From Pseudomonadota bacterium (lineage in GTDB: Bacteria > Pseudomonadota > Gammaproteobacteria > Steroidobacterales > Steroidobacteraceae), in assembly GCA_021850555.1 (NCBI GenBank), contig JAJZLX010000735.1, forward strand, positions 1-17,746: a DNA stretch of 17,746 bases. Direction: 5' to 3'. A program made the translations under genes and the position numbers. Position 1 is the first letter of the stretch. The number at the start of each line of letters is the position of its first letter. The notes beneath the pieces were generated by a model. It was given only the letters and a program-made list of their open reading frames with translations. It was not told the origin of the DNA and searched no databases. Below are positions 6,022 to 13,075 of the stretch, piece by piece.

Positions 6022-7840
6022 GGGCGCGAGGCGAGGCTCGGGATGAGCGGAGTAACCTTTCCCCGGGAACTTGCCGAGAGACGCCCGGCCTTTCGGCGCC
6101 CCGGGCAAACCCACCCCGCGGGCGTGCCGCGACCCGTGTCCGGCCGGCCATCATCGCGTCTCGCAGCGCTCGATAGGGGCTGCCGGGGTACCAGTTGGGC
6201 CACTGCGTGCCGTTGGCGAGATTGCGCCCCACCAGGTAGAGCGTCTGGATGTCCTCCAGGGTGCCGCCGAGGTGCCAGTGGGGATCGAACACGTCGTGGG
6301 GAGTGTGGTAGCGACGCATGAGATAGCTGCGCAAAGCGGCCTCGCCGGCGGCGCGGCCGCCCTCGATCAGGTCAAGACCGGGACCGGCGAGCAGCGCCGG
6401 CACCCCCGCCCGGGCGAAGCTGTATTGATCGGAGCGGTAATACAGGCCGGCCTGCGGCGCGGCGTCGGGCGAGGGTGTACGCCCCTGCAGCGCCAGCATC
6501 CCTCGCAGGTCATCCTCGAGCCGCGACTGGCCGGCACCGAAGACCGTCATGTCGCGCGCCCGGCCGAGGATGGGCCAGTCATCGATGTTGATGTCGGCCA
6601 CGGTCTCATCCAGGGGGAAGACCGGATGCCCGACGTAATAGCGCGAGCCGGCCTGACCGGCTTCCTCCAGTGTCGGCATCAGGAACAGGACGCTGCGCCC
6701 GGGGCGCTTGCGGTGCGCGAAGGTGTCGGCGATCTCGAGCAGGGCGGCCACGCCGCCGGCGTTGGCGATCGCGCCGTGGAAGACCTCGGTGCGCCCGCGC
6801 GCAGTACGCATCAGCCCCAAGCCGTCCCAGTGGGCGCTGTAGATCACCACCTGATCGGGGTGGCGGCTGCCCTTGAGGAGCGCGAGCACGTTGTCGGACC
6901 AGCTGTAGCGGATCGAGCTGCGCAGGGTGATCGAGGCCGTGGCATCGAGCGTGACGGGCTGGAAGCCGCGATGGGCCGCTTCGGCAGTCAGTGTCTTCAG
7001 ACTGACTCCGGCCGCTCGGAACAGGCGCTCGGCCGCCCGATGGGTCAGCCACCCGGCCGCGGGGAGCCGAGGACCGGGGGCCGCGCTCGCCGGCAGGGCC
7101 TGCTGCACACCGGTGGCGGCGTTGCGCACGGCGGTCCATGGAATGCCCGAGGCCGCGCTCGAGTGAATGACGAAGCAGGCCGCGGCGCCCCTGAGCGCGG
7201 CTTGCTCGTACTTGTATAGCCGGCGTCCGTAGCGGCTCCCCCGGCGGCCGTTGAACAGCCGCGGATCAGCGCCGGCGTACCCGGGATCGCCACTGAGCAC
7301 GATCACCGTCTTGCCCTTGACGTTGACGTCGCGATAATCGTTCCACCGCCACCGCGGCGCATCGATTCCGTAGCCCAGGAAGACGATGGGAGAGTCTTTC
7401 AGCACGAGCAGCGGCTTGGCCTGCTGCGTGCCAACCAACATGTCGGTGCCGTAAGCGAAGCGCTGGGTGCCGTGGGGCAGATTGATCTGCAGAGGGACGC
7501 CGGTGCTCAGCAGCCGCGTCGAGACCACCGGCACGGCCTGCAGCCACGAGCCGTGGTTGCCCGGGGCGAGGCCCATGCGCTTGAGCTGCTCGATCAGGTA
7601 ACGGGTCGTCAGCACCTCCCCGCGGGTGACGGGCTTGCGGCCCTCGAAGGCATCGGAGGAGAGCACCCTGTCGAATCGCAGGAATTGCGCGGCGTTGATC
7701 CGCGGTGCGAGAGTCACCGCCATCGGCGGCGGCGTGGGGGACGCGGGGCGCGTCATCGCGGTCACGGGAGCCGGCTGCGGGACATGCATGTGGCAGGCCG
7801 CCAGGATGAGGGTGGACAGGATGAGCGGGGCGCGGCGCAT
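5945..7840 (-). CDS. M28-family metallopeptidase-like lipoprotein (PA domain; one zinc-ligand Asp missing)
   Basis: About 631 residues. A lipoprotein signal, MRRAPLILSTLILAAC (lipobox L13-A-A-C16), fixes the start although the frame is open further upstream. A protease-associated (PA) region (~170-310) is inserted before the M28 core. The core shows SAHWDG (H337, D339), PTLEEAG (E392, the usual general base, and E393), NINIDDW (D420) and RYHTPHD (H512). The usual GAxDNASG, whose Asp bridges the two zinc ions, reads GAIANAGG here (A359). The protein may therefore be inactive, altered in metal content or non-peptidolytic. Family similarity ends near residue 563; the last ~65 residues are Arg/Pro-rich and the final 77 bases overlap the transferase gene antisense. 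It is expected to be anchored in the periplasm; substrate unknown. Confidence 0.85.
   Translation of the reverse strand: MRRAPLILSTLILAACHMHVPQPAPVTAMTRPASPTPPPMAVTLAPRINAAQFLRFDRVLSSDAFEGRKPVTRGEVLTTRYLIEQLKRMGLAPGNHGSWLQAVPVVSTRLLSTGVPLQINLPHGTQRFAYGTDMLVGTQQAKPLLVLKDSPIVFLGYGIDAPRWRWNDYRDVNVKGKTVIVLSGDPGYAGADPRLFNGRRGSRYGRRLYKYEQAALRGAAACFVIHSSAASGIPWTAVRNAATGVQQALPASAAPGPRLPAAGWLTHRAAERLFRAAGVSLKTLTAEAAHRGFQPVTLDATASITLRSSIRYSWSDNVLALLKGSRHPDQVVIYSAHWDGLGLMRTARGRTEVFHGAIANAGGVAALLEIADTFAHRKRPGRSVLFLMPTLEEAGQAGSRYYVGHPVFPLDETVADINIDDWPILGRARDMTVFGAGQSRLEDDLRGMLALQGRTPSPDAAPQAGLYYRSDQYSFARAGVPALLAGPGLDLIEGGRAAGEAALRSYLMRRYHTPHDVFDPHWHLGGTLEDIQTLYLVGRNLANGTQWPNWYPGSPYRALRDAMMAGRTRVAARPRGGFARGAERPGVSRQVPGERLLRSSRASPRAPNPGRSAKSPPPPPSPTRAARPRAR
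6083..6106. other. GC-rich hairpin after the phosphopantetheinyl transferase
   Basis: Outer arms GCCCG/CGGGC enclose an inner GCC/GGC stem. The loop reads TTTC on the plus strand and GAAA (a GNRA-type tetraloop) on the minus strand, with a 4-base bulge on one side. There is no T-tract on either strand, so it is not a classical Rho-independent terminator. It lies about 60 bases after the transferase stop and inside the run-on tail of the peptidase gene. It may act as a weak terminator or RNA-end stabiliser. Confidence 0.3.
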
Positions 7841-8099
7841 GCAGTCGAGCAGGTGCTGGGGCGTCACGCCTGGCGGAGCAGGCTCCTCGGCGGACCTGGA
7901 GCGGCTCACGCCGTGCGGCGCGGAAAGGGATGATAAGGGGATCGACCCCGGCATGGGGGTTACGAATTGTTCATCGTGCGACAGGCCGAGCGTCCCGGAT
8001 CGGCAGTGCGGGCTTCGAGCCGGCGCAGGCGCAGGGCGCCTCATCGGAGCGCGAGGAGCGCCGGCGATCGGCGCCGCAGGCCGCCCGACGTGCGCCGGC
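7841..8099. other. Intergenic stretch between the two minus-strand genes
   Basis: 259 bases upstream of the peptidase start. Open frames on both strands read through it, but none shows conserved-looking protein. No clear promoter hexamers, terminator or structured RNA were recognised. Confidence 0.5.
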
Positions 8100-8486
8100 T
8101 TATGCCGAAGCGGGACTCGCGGCGCCCTCGCCCCTCGTGCAGATCCGGGCGGCCAGAGCGTGTCCGAGCCCCATGGCGATGAGGCCCACGAGCAGGTGCG
8201 CGCTTTGGACGATCCAGTGCAGCGAGCCGGGCAGGAGCCTCACCTGCAACGCCCCCAGGATCGGGACCACGAAGCTCCACACCAGCACCCATGCCGCCAG
8301 GCTCCGTGCGCGCCGCATTCCGAACGCGGCAAGTGCCCACATGCACAGCACGAACAGGCCGCCGAGCGCCATGTGCAGCGGAATGAGCGACAGGCCATGA
8401 CCGGCCCAGAAGAGGACACCGAGCACGAGGAGCGCGATGCCGAGCAGGCCGAAGAGCGCGCGGATGATGCGGATGGCAATCTGCAT
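8100..8486 (-). CDS. Small four-helix inner-membrane protein of unknown function
   Basis: About 128 residues with four hydrophobic segments: residues ~4-28 (IRIIRALFGLLGIALLVLG onward), ~35-58 (PLHMALGGLFVLCMWALA), ~64-83 (LAAWVLVWSFVVPILGAL) and ~91-115 (WIVQSAHLLVGLIAMGLG). The C-tail is short and Ala/Ser-rich. The start at 8486 is preferred over the ATG at 8510 because GGAGG lies five bases before it. I do not recognise a named family. A histidine sits in or next to three of the helices (H36, H90, H97), which is compatible with, but does not show, heme or metal binding. It is divergent from sixA. Confidence 0.72.
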   Translation of the reverse strand: MQIAIRIIRALFGLLGIALLVLGVLFWAGHGLSLIPLHMALGGLFVLCMWALAAFGMRRARSLAAWVLVWSFVVPILGALQVRLLPGSLHWIVQSAHLLVGLIAMGLGHALAARICTRGEGAASPASA

Positions 8487-8503
8487 GGCAGCCTCCGGGA
8501 CAA

Positions 8504-8532
8504 TTGACATCTACTTGTGAAGTCGGAAGATT
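8504..8532 (+). promoter_or_regulatory. Candidate sigma-70-type promoter, possibly for sixA
   Basis: A perfect TTGACA at 8504-8509 is followed, 17 bases later, by AAGATT at 8527-8532, a weak -10 match. It points toward sixA but would leave a leader of about 200 bases. An alternative -10, TATATT, occurs near 8632. Weak evidence. Confidence 0.25.
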
Positions 8533-8739
8533 CCTCTTGGCCGGAGCCTGGGACCCCGGCGCGAGGTCTTGCCCGATGTCCGAATCCAACTGCGCCCTCA
8601 GGCGAGGCGGTTGGGAGCGTCTCGAGGCTGTATATTACGCCAGCCTGCGTCTGCTGCACAATTCGCGGACGGCTGCAACCGGCATGCCCGTACGACGCGC
8701 GCTCACGTGGCGGCGGGCCGATCATCGAGAGGCGGCTGA

Positions 8740-9240
8740 ATGGACCTGTTGATCGTGCGACACGCCATCGCCGCCGAGCGCAATCCGAAGCGGTGGCCGG
8801 ATGACCGTGAGCGCCCGCTCACGCCCGAAGGCTCGCTGCGGGCGCGGCGGGCGGCCGCGGGGTTGAAGCGTATCGCCGACCGTCCGGCGCTCCTGCTGAC
8901 GAGCCCTCTGGTGCGAGCTCGTCAGAGCGCCTCCATCCTCTCGGAGTGCGCCGGCTGGCCCGAGCCGCTCGAGTGCGCGGCGCTGGCTCCCGAGGCCTCT
9001 GCCGAGGCGGTGCTCAAAGCCCTGCAGGCCCGGCCGCACGAGCGGATCGCGGTCGTGGGGCATCAGCCGTGCCTCGGCCAACTCATTGCCTGCTGTCTGC
9101 CCGGTGAGGTGCATCCGCAGGCAATCGAGATCAAGAAGTTCGGTGTGGCCTTGCTCTCGTTCAACGGGATCGCGCGCCCGCAAGGCGCGCTCCTGCGCTG
9201 GCTGCTCGCACCGGGGGTCCTGCGAGCCGTGCGCCGATAG
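8740..9240 (+). CDS. sixA: Phosphohistidine phosphatase SixA
   Basis: A minimal histidine-phosphatase-superfamily enzyme of 166 residues, the typical SixA length. It removes phosphate from phosphohistidine on phosphotransfer proteins; in E. coli, SixA acts on ArcB and on the nitrogen PTS. The nucleophile motif is LLIVRHA (H8, with R7), followed by the conserved RPLTPEG and LTSPLVRARQSA segments, the second catalytic histidine in VVGHQP (H108), and a short C-terminus with KKFGVALLSF. The ATG follows a purine-rich GAGAGGCGG. The next gene is a dehydrogenase about 94 bases away with its own promoter-like elements. The cognate histidine-phosphorylated partner is not in the window. Confidence 0.93.
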   Translation: MDLLIVRHAIAAERNPKRWPDDRERPLTPEGSLRARRAAAGLKRIADRPALLLTSPLVRARQSASILSECAGWPEPLECAALAPEASAEAVLKALQARPHERIAVVGHQPCLGQLIACCLPGEVHPQAIEIKKFGVALLSFNGIARPQGALLRWLLAPGVLRAVRR

Positions 9241-9255
9241 GGCCAGCCCGGGTGA

Positions 9256-9295
9256 GATAATGCGCGCCTGTTCGGGCGATGTGATCGGTCATAAT
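9256..9295 (+). promoter_or_regulatory. Two -10-like hexamers ahead of the dehydrogenase gene
   Basis: GATAAT at 9256-9261 and CATAAT at 9290-9295 each match five of six bases of TATAAT and stand out against the GC-rich background between sixA and the dehydrogenase. No strong -35 box accompanies either. They suggest the dehydrogenase has its own promoter rather than relying only on sixA. Confidence 0.35.
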
Positions 9296-9334
9296 GGACG
9301 TATACCCTGGGTGGTGCGTGGAAGGAGGCACATC

Positions 9335-10219
9335 ATGAAAGTCGGCTTCATCGGACTTGGACGAATGGGGGCGGGAATGGCGGCCAATCTCATCAAGGCC
9401 GGCCATGAGGTCACGGTGTACAACCGGACGGCCGAGAAGAGCAGGGCGCTCGTCGCGCAGGGTGCGAAGGCCGCCGACAGCGTGGCTGCGGCCTGCCGTG
9501 CGGATGCGGTGGTCACGATGCTGGCCGATGACCAGGCGCTCGAGCAGGCGGCGCTCGGGCAAGGGGGCATTCTCGAGAGCCTCTGCGCGGGGGCCGTGCA
9601 CGTTTCCTGCAGCACCGTGAGCGTCGATCTCTCGGCGCGGCTCACCGAGCAACACGCGGCGGCAGGCCACCGCTACGTCGCCGCTCCGGTGTTCGGCCGC
9701 CCGGAGGCGGCGGCGGCCGGACAGCTGTTCATCGTCGCCGCCGGCGAGCCCGGGGCTGTCGAGGCGGCCACGCCGCTGTTCGACGCCGTCGGACAAAAGA
9801 CGTTCGTCGTCTCCGGGACGCCGAAGATCGCCAATCTCGTGAAGCTGAGCGGCAACTTCCTGATCGCCTCGGTCATCGAGTCACTCGGCGAGGCGCTGGC
9901 ACTGGTGGGGAAGGGCGGTGTCGATGCGCATCAATACATCGAGCTGCTGACCTCGAGCCTGTTCAACGTCCCGCTTTACCGCAACTACGGCATGCTCATC
10001 GCGGACGGAAAGTTCCAGCCGGCCGGCTTCGCCGCCCCGCTCGGGTACAAGGACATCCGCCTGGTGCTCTCCGCCGCGGAGGAGTTGCGTGTGCCGCTGC
10101 CCTTTGGCGCCGTGCTGCGCGAGCGGCTGCTCGCATTGCTCGCCCGGGGCGGCGAGGATCTCGACTGGTCCGCCATCGCCAAGCTTGCCGCCGCGGATGC
10201 CGGAATGGCGCGTGACTGA
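9335..10219 (+). CDS. NAD(P)-dependent beta-hydroxyacid dehydrogenase (3-hydroxyisobutyrate dehydrogenase family)
   Basis: About 294 residues, the usual family length. It oxidises or reduces a small beta-hydroxyacid or semialdehyde with NAD(P). The N-terminal Rossmann motif is MKVGFIGLGRMGAGMA (G7, G9, G12), followed by NRT at the end of the second strand, which is common in NADP-preferring members. The substrate-site segment reads HVSCSTVS, then APVFGRPEAA, where many relatives have APVSGG. K170 in the VKLSGNF segment is the catalytic lysine, and the C-terminal helical domain includes PLGYKDIRLVL. The start is clear: GGAGG lies seven bases before the ATG at 9335, and the open frame further upstream lies inside sixA. 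The exact substrate cannot be told; glyoxylate/succinic-semialdehyde reductases are in the same family. Confidence 0.88.
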   Translation: MKVGFIGLGRMGAGMAANLIKAGHEVTVYNRTAEKSRALVAQGAKAADSVAAACRADAVVTMLADDQALEQAALGQGGILESLCAGAVHVSCSTVSVDLSARLTEQHAAAGHRYVAAPVFGRPEAAAAGQLFIVAAGEPGAVEAATPLFDAVGQKTFVVSGTPKIANLVKLSGNFLIASVIESLGEALALVGKGGVDAHQYIELLTSSLFNVPLYRNYGMLIADGKFQPAGFAAPLGYKDIRLVLSAAEELRVPLPFGAVLRERLLALLARGGEDLDWSAIAKLAAADAGMARD

Positions 10220-10250
10220 GCGCACCTAGCGCGCCCGCACGCCTATCCGT

Positions 10251-10256
10251 TACAAT
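10251..10256 (+). promoter_or_regulatory. Candidate -10 box TACAAT placed for a leaderless transcript
   Basis: TACAAT matches five of six consensus bases and ends seven bases before the ATG at 10264. Transcription would be expected to start at or next to the A of the ATG. No Shine-Dalgarno sequence lies between them and no clear -35 box is seen. Confidence 0.4.
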
Positions 10257-10263
10257 CGCCCGC

Positions 10264-10557
10264 ATGAAGGCGAGGATTTGGGCCATTATCGCGGTGGCGC
10301 TCGGCGTCGGTGCTGTCGCTTTCGCGTTTCATTTCGAGCTCAGCGCACGATCGCGCGCCTACAGTGAGCTGCGCGGGCTGCGCACCGAGACGACCAACGA
10401 CCTCGATCATCATCGCATCAGCCGATCGCGGGCGGCCACGCTCGAGAACCGGCTTGGCCGGGCGCGGCGGCGGATCGAGGAGGACAACGTGCTCGGCGCG
10501 CAGAAACTGCTCGGCCGGGTCAGGGCCGACCTCAGATCCCGAACCCGCTCGGCCTGA
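10264..10557 (+). CDS. Small single-pass membrane protein of unknown function
   Basis: 97 residues. One hydrophobic helix near the N-terminus (IWAIIAVALGVGAVAFAFHF, residues 5-24) is followed by an Arg/Glu-rich, probably helical, cytoplasmic or periplasmic tail with heptad-like spacing (LENRLGRARRRIEEDNVLGAQKLLGRV). No family is recognised. The ATG has no Shine-Dalgarno sequence, and a TACAAT element lies just before it, which suits a leaderless message. Its end is 24 bases from the end of the convergent DUF3562-like gene. The tail looks like a scaffold or interaction helix; no function is claimed. Confidence 0.6.
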   Translation: MKARIWAIIAVALGVGAVAFAFHFELSARSRAYSELRGLRTETTNDLDHHRISRSRAATLENRLGRARRRIEEDNVLGAQKLLGRVRADLRSRTRSA

Positions 10558-10581
10558 CTGCGCCGGGGATCTCTTCCGTAC

Positions 10582-10812
10582 CTATCCCGAAGCCCTCGGT
10601 CTGTTGCCGCAACGCAGGGCCGAGCGGGTGCGGCTGAGAGCCAGGACGCCGAGAAAGTTGCGGATGCGCGCTTGCGACTCCAGGCGGCCGAATTCCCGCA
10701 AGTACACTTCCCTGACCTCTTGCATCGGAAGATGCAACTTGTCAGAGAGCGTCGCGATGGCTCTCACTTGATCCTTCTCTGGATCGGCTGGCTCCGAGAC
10801 TGGTGCGATCAT
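10582..10812 (-). CDS. Small DUF3562-like protein
   Basis: About 76 residues. The core, from IATLSDKLHLPMQEVREVY through LREFGRLESQARIRNFLGVLAL, looks like the DUF3562 domain as I remember it: a helix-turn-helix-sized segment with a conserved E-V-x-x-x-Y then R-L-E-x-x-A-R-I. The domain has no known function. The open frame continues upstream to 11175, but that part is Arg/Pro-rich and lacks any pattern. The ATG at 10812 has no strong ribosome-binding site; a GTG at 10836 would add eight residues. It is convergent with the 97-residue membrane protein. Confidence 0.6.
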   Translation of the reverse strand: MIAPVSEPADPEKDQVRAIATLSDKLHLPMQEVREVYLREFGRLESQARIRNFLGVLALSRTRSALRCGNRPRASG

Positions 10813-11095
10813 GTCGATGCCCGCGGCGCCGGACACCCCTACACTAGCGCCCGCCGGCACCACCGCAAATAAGGAAAAGCCACTCCGGGGTCGCGAGGGA
10901 TCTGCCCGCGTGGGCAATGACCGCAATCCGTACGGAGAAGCACCGCCTTTCGCCGTCGAATCCCGACGGAAGGCGGGCGCCAAGTCCGCCGCCCGGGTGG
11001 AGGCCGGCGCCAAAGAAGGCCGATGCAGCGGCGCCCTTTGACACGGGAATGCGCCAATCGGGGAAGTGCGCTGCCCGGGGGCAGGCGCCTGCCCG
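10813..11095. other. Intergenic stretch before the DUF3562-like gene
   Basis: 283 bases between the DUF3562-like start and the short-chain dehydrogenase stop, both genes on the minus strand. Read on the minus strand, TTGCGG and TAGTGT are spaced 16 bases apart, ending near 10841, and could be a weak promoter for the small gene. No terminator with a T-tract or RNA gene was found. Confidence 0.4.
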
Positions 11096-11890
11096 TCAGG
11101 CGATGGCGCGCACCACCCCGCCATCGACGCGCAATGCCGCTCCGGTCGTCGCCGATGCCTGCGCGCTGCACACATAGGCGATCATGGCAGCCACTTCGGC
11201 GGTCGTGGCGAAGCGCTTGAGAATCGAGGAGGGGCGGGCCGTCCGGAAGAATTCACGCTCGAGCGTCGCGGGGTCCTTGCCGGTCGAGTGCGCCAGCTGC
11301 GCCACGAACCGGCCGACGCCCTCGGATGCGGTCGGGCCGGGCAGGACGCTGTTGACGGTCACGTTGGTTCCCGCGAGCGTCTCGGCCAGGCCGCGCGCGA
11401 CGGCGAGCTGAGCCGTCTTGGTGACGCCGTAATGAATCATTTCAGTGGGTATTTGCAGGCCCGATTCGCTCGAGACGAACACGACCCGTCCCCAATCGCG
11501 CGCGCGCATCCCGCGGACGTAGTGCCGGGCAAGGCGGATCCCGCTGAGAACATTGGCCTCGAAGAATCGCAGCCAGTCGTCATCGGGTATCTCCTCGAAG
11601 GCCTTCGGCTCGAATATGCCCATGTTGTTCACGAGCACGTCCACGTCGGGGAACGCGCGGATCACGCTGTCGCAACCCGCGGCCGTGGCGAGGTCCGCGG
11701 CAATGCCCTGGATGTCGGAGCGCGCGATGGACTTGCGCAGCTGCGTGACGGCAGCCTCCACACGCCCGCTCGTGCGCCCGTTGATGATGACCCGTGCGCC
11801 TTCGCGTGCGAGAGCCTCGGCGGTGGCCAATCCGATGCCTGCCGTTGAGCCGGTGACGAGTGCGAGCTTTGAGGTGAGTCCGAGATCCAT
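11096..11890 (-). CDS. Short-chain dehydrogenase/reductase (classical SDR)
   Basis: An NAD(P)-dependent oxidoreductase of 264 residues, typical for classical SDRs. The cofactor motif TGSTAGIG (13-20) and NNMG (88-91, in place of the common NNAG) are present, with the active-site N113, S141 (in VSSESG) and Y154-x3-K158 (YGVTK). It also has the usual PGPT segment after VNSVL and ends with the family's TGAALRVDGG. The start is taken at the ATG at 11890, where the Rossmann fold begins; the frame is open for 20 more codons without features. It is divergent from the LysR gene across 220 bases, so it may be one of that regulator's targets. The substrate is not predictable. Confidence 0.9.
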   Translation of the reverse strand: MDLGLTSKLALVTGSTAGIGLATAEALAREGARVIINGRTSGRVEAAVTQLRKSIARSDIQGIAADLATAAGCDSVIRAFPDVDVLVNNMGIFEPKAFEEIPDDDWLRFFEANVLSGIRLARHYVRGMRARDWGRVVFVSSESGLQIPTEMIHYGVTKTAQLAVARGLAETLAGTNVTVNSVLPGPTASEGVGRFVAQLAHSTGKDPATLEREFFRTARPSSILKRFATTAEVAAMIAYVCSAQASATTGAALRVDGGVVRAIA

Positions 11891-12074
11891 GAGCGCGTGC
11901 CCTGCAGTCTGCCCTGCCGTGACGCTATCCGAGGCCCCGGGCACCGGCAATCCGCAATAAGAGGGAGAGGAAACCGACAGGGGCGCGGGGCGGGCCTCGC
12001 GTCAGTGCTGCCCGCGCCGCAGTCCGTCCTGATGGCTTGCGCTCCCGTGCCGGCTGCCCGAGGCATAAATCCAA

Positions 12075-12080
12075 TACAAT
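12075..12080 (+). promoter_or_regulatory. Candidate -10 box TACAAT for the LysR gene
   Basis: Five of six matches to TATAAT, 30 bases before the LysR ATG. No Shine-Dalgarno sequence occurs in the short leader that follows. The same hexamer precedes the 97-residue membrane protein gene. Confidence 0.35.
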
Positions 12081-12094
12081 CTCCCTGCGATTTG

Positions 12095-12113
12095 CATATA
12101 TCGTATCTATATG
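12095..12113. promoter_or_regulatory. Perfect inverted repeat CATATA-N7-TATATG over the LysR start codon; candidate LysR operator
   Basis: The arms are exact reverse complements with a seven-base spacer (TCGTATC), giving the T-N11-A spacing usual for LysR-type binding sites. The right arm contains the ATG start codon itself (12111-12113). The site lies in the divergent region between the SDR and LysR genes. Binding here would block translation-start DNA and fits negative autoregulation, which is common in this regulator family. Confidence 0.5.
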
Positions 12114-13025
12114 AATCTGCATCATCTCGCGATCTTTCACACCGTCGCCGAGACCGGCAGCATCTGCGCCTGCGCCGAGCGCATGCACATCTCGCAGCCG
12201 GCGATCTCGCGGCAGCTGAAGGAATTCGAGCAGCGCATGGGCGTGGTGTTGTTCGAGCGCCTGCCCCGGGGCGTGCGGCTCACGCAGGCGGGCGAGGTGC
12301 TGCGCGATTATGCGGCGCGACTGTTCGAGATCGCGCGCACGGCGGAGGCATCGGTGAAGGAGCTGTCCGATGCGCGCCAGGGCCGCCTCTCGATCGGCGC
12401 GAGCAACACGGTCGGAACGTACATCCTGCCGGGCCTGCTCGCCCGCTTTCACCGCAGCCACCCCGCCGTCGCGATATCGATGTTCGTCGGCAATACCGAG
12501 CAGGTCGCCCAAGGCGTGGTCGACTTGCGCTTCATGCTCGGCTTCATCGAGGGTCCGCTGCACGTGCCGGATCTGCGCATCGAGCGGTTTCTCGAGGATG
12601 AGATCATGCCGGTGGCGACGGCGGATCATCCGTTGAGCCGAAGGAAAGCGCTGACGCCCGCGGATCTGTCCGGTCAGCCGCTGCTGATGCGCGAGCCGGG
12701 CTCGGGCACGAGGGAGCTGATCGAGAGGCGTTTGCAGCGCCATGGCATCCGCCCCGGCGACATCGTGGAGCTGGGGAGCACCGAGGCGATCAAGCAGGCC
12801 GCGATCCACGGCGGAGGCATCGCCTGGCTGCCCCGCGTGTGCATGCCCCGCGAGCTCACGAGCGGCGAACTCGTGAGATTGCCCGTGAAGTTCCTCAACA
12901 TCCGCCGGCCGCTCAACGTCATTCGCCGGACTCAAGGCCATACCGCGCCGGCCGGCGAGGCGTTCCTCGCGCTGCTGCACAACCACGGCGGCGCCGGCAA
13001 CCGTGGCGGTCGGGTCGAACCGTGA
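12111..13025 (+). CDS. LysR-type transcriptional regulator (YeiE/CysL-like)
   Basis: 304 residues, the standard LysR length. The winged helix-turn-helix occupies ~1-60 (LHHLAIFHTVAETGS through HISQPAISRQLKEFE, then LFERLPRGVRLTQAG). A linker helix and a periplasmic-binding-protein-like effector domain follow from ~90, starting LSIGASNTVGTYILPGLLA and including LLMREPGSGTRE and STEAIKQAAIHGGGIAWLP. These segments resemble the CysL/YeiE/CbbR branch; E. coli-type YeiE is reported to respond to sulfite. The gene is divergent from the SDR and sits directly upstream, in the same direction, of a likely sulfite dehydrogenase operon. Inference: it regulates that operon. An inverted repeat over its own start codon suggests autoregulation. 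Branch assignment is from pattern memory only. Confidence 0.88.
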   Translation: MNLHHLAIFHTVAETGSICACAERMHISQPAISRQLKEFEQRMGVVLFERLPRGVRLTQAGEVLRDYAARLFEIARTAEASVKELSDARQGRLSIGASNTVGTYILPGLLARFHRSHPAVAISMFVGNTEQVAQGVVDLRFMLGFIEGPLHVPDLRIERFLEDEIMPVATADHPLSRRKALTPADLSGQPLLMREPGSGTRELIERRLQRHGIRPGDIVELGSTEAIKQAAIHGGGIAWLPRVCMPRELTSGELVRLPVKFLNIRRPLNVIRRTQGHTAPAGEAFLALLHNHGGAGNRGGRVEP

Positions 13026-13053
13026 GCGGCGCCGCAGAGGCTGTCGCGGGGTC

Positions 13054-13075
13054 GCCGCGGTTTGCGCGCCGCGGC
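13054..13075 (+). terminator. GC-rich hairpin 29 bases after the LysR stop
   Basis: The arms GCCGCGG (13054-13060) and CCGCGGC (13069-13075) pair perfectly over an 8-base loop. No T-tract follows, so intrinsic termination would be weak; it may still mark the end of the LysR transcript. Confidence 0.35.

Noticed and set aside
6040..6130. Possible riboswitch or structured RNA (several stems, CGAGAGACG string)
   Set aside because: The layout did not fit any riboswitch consensus I know, and it lies after rather than before a gene; kept only as a simple hairpin.
6071..7219. Plus-strand open frame of 382 codons opposite the peptidase gene
   Set aside because: The minus-strand frame has a lipobox and M28 motifs; the plus frame is only its complement.
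8504..8804. Two short plus-strand frames overlapping the sixA start
   Set aside because: They lie mostly in the divergent promoter region and show no protein-like features.
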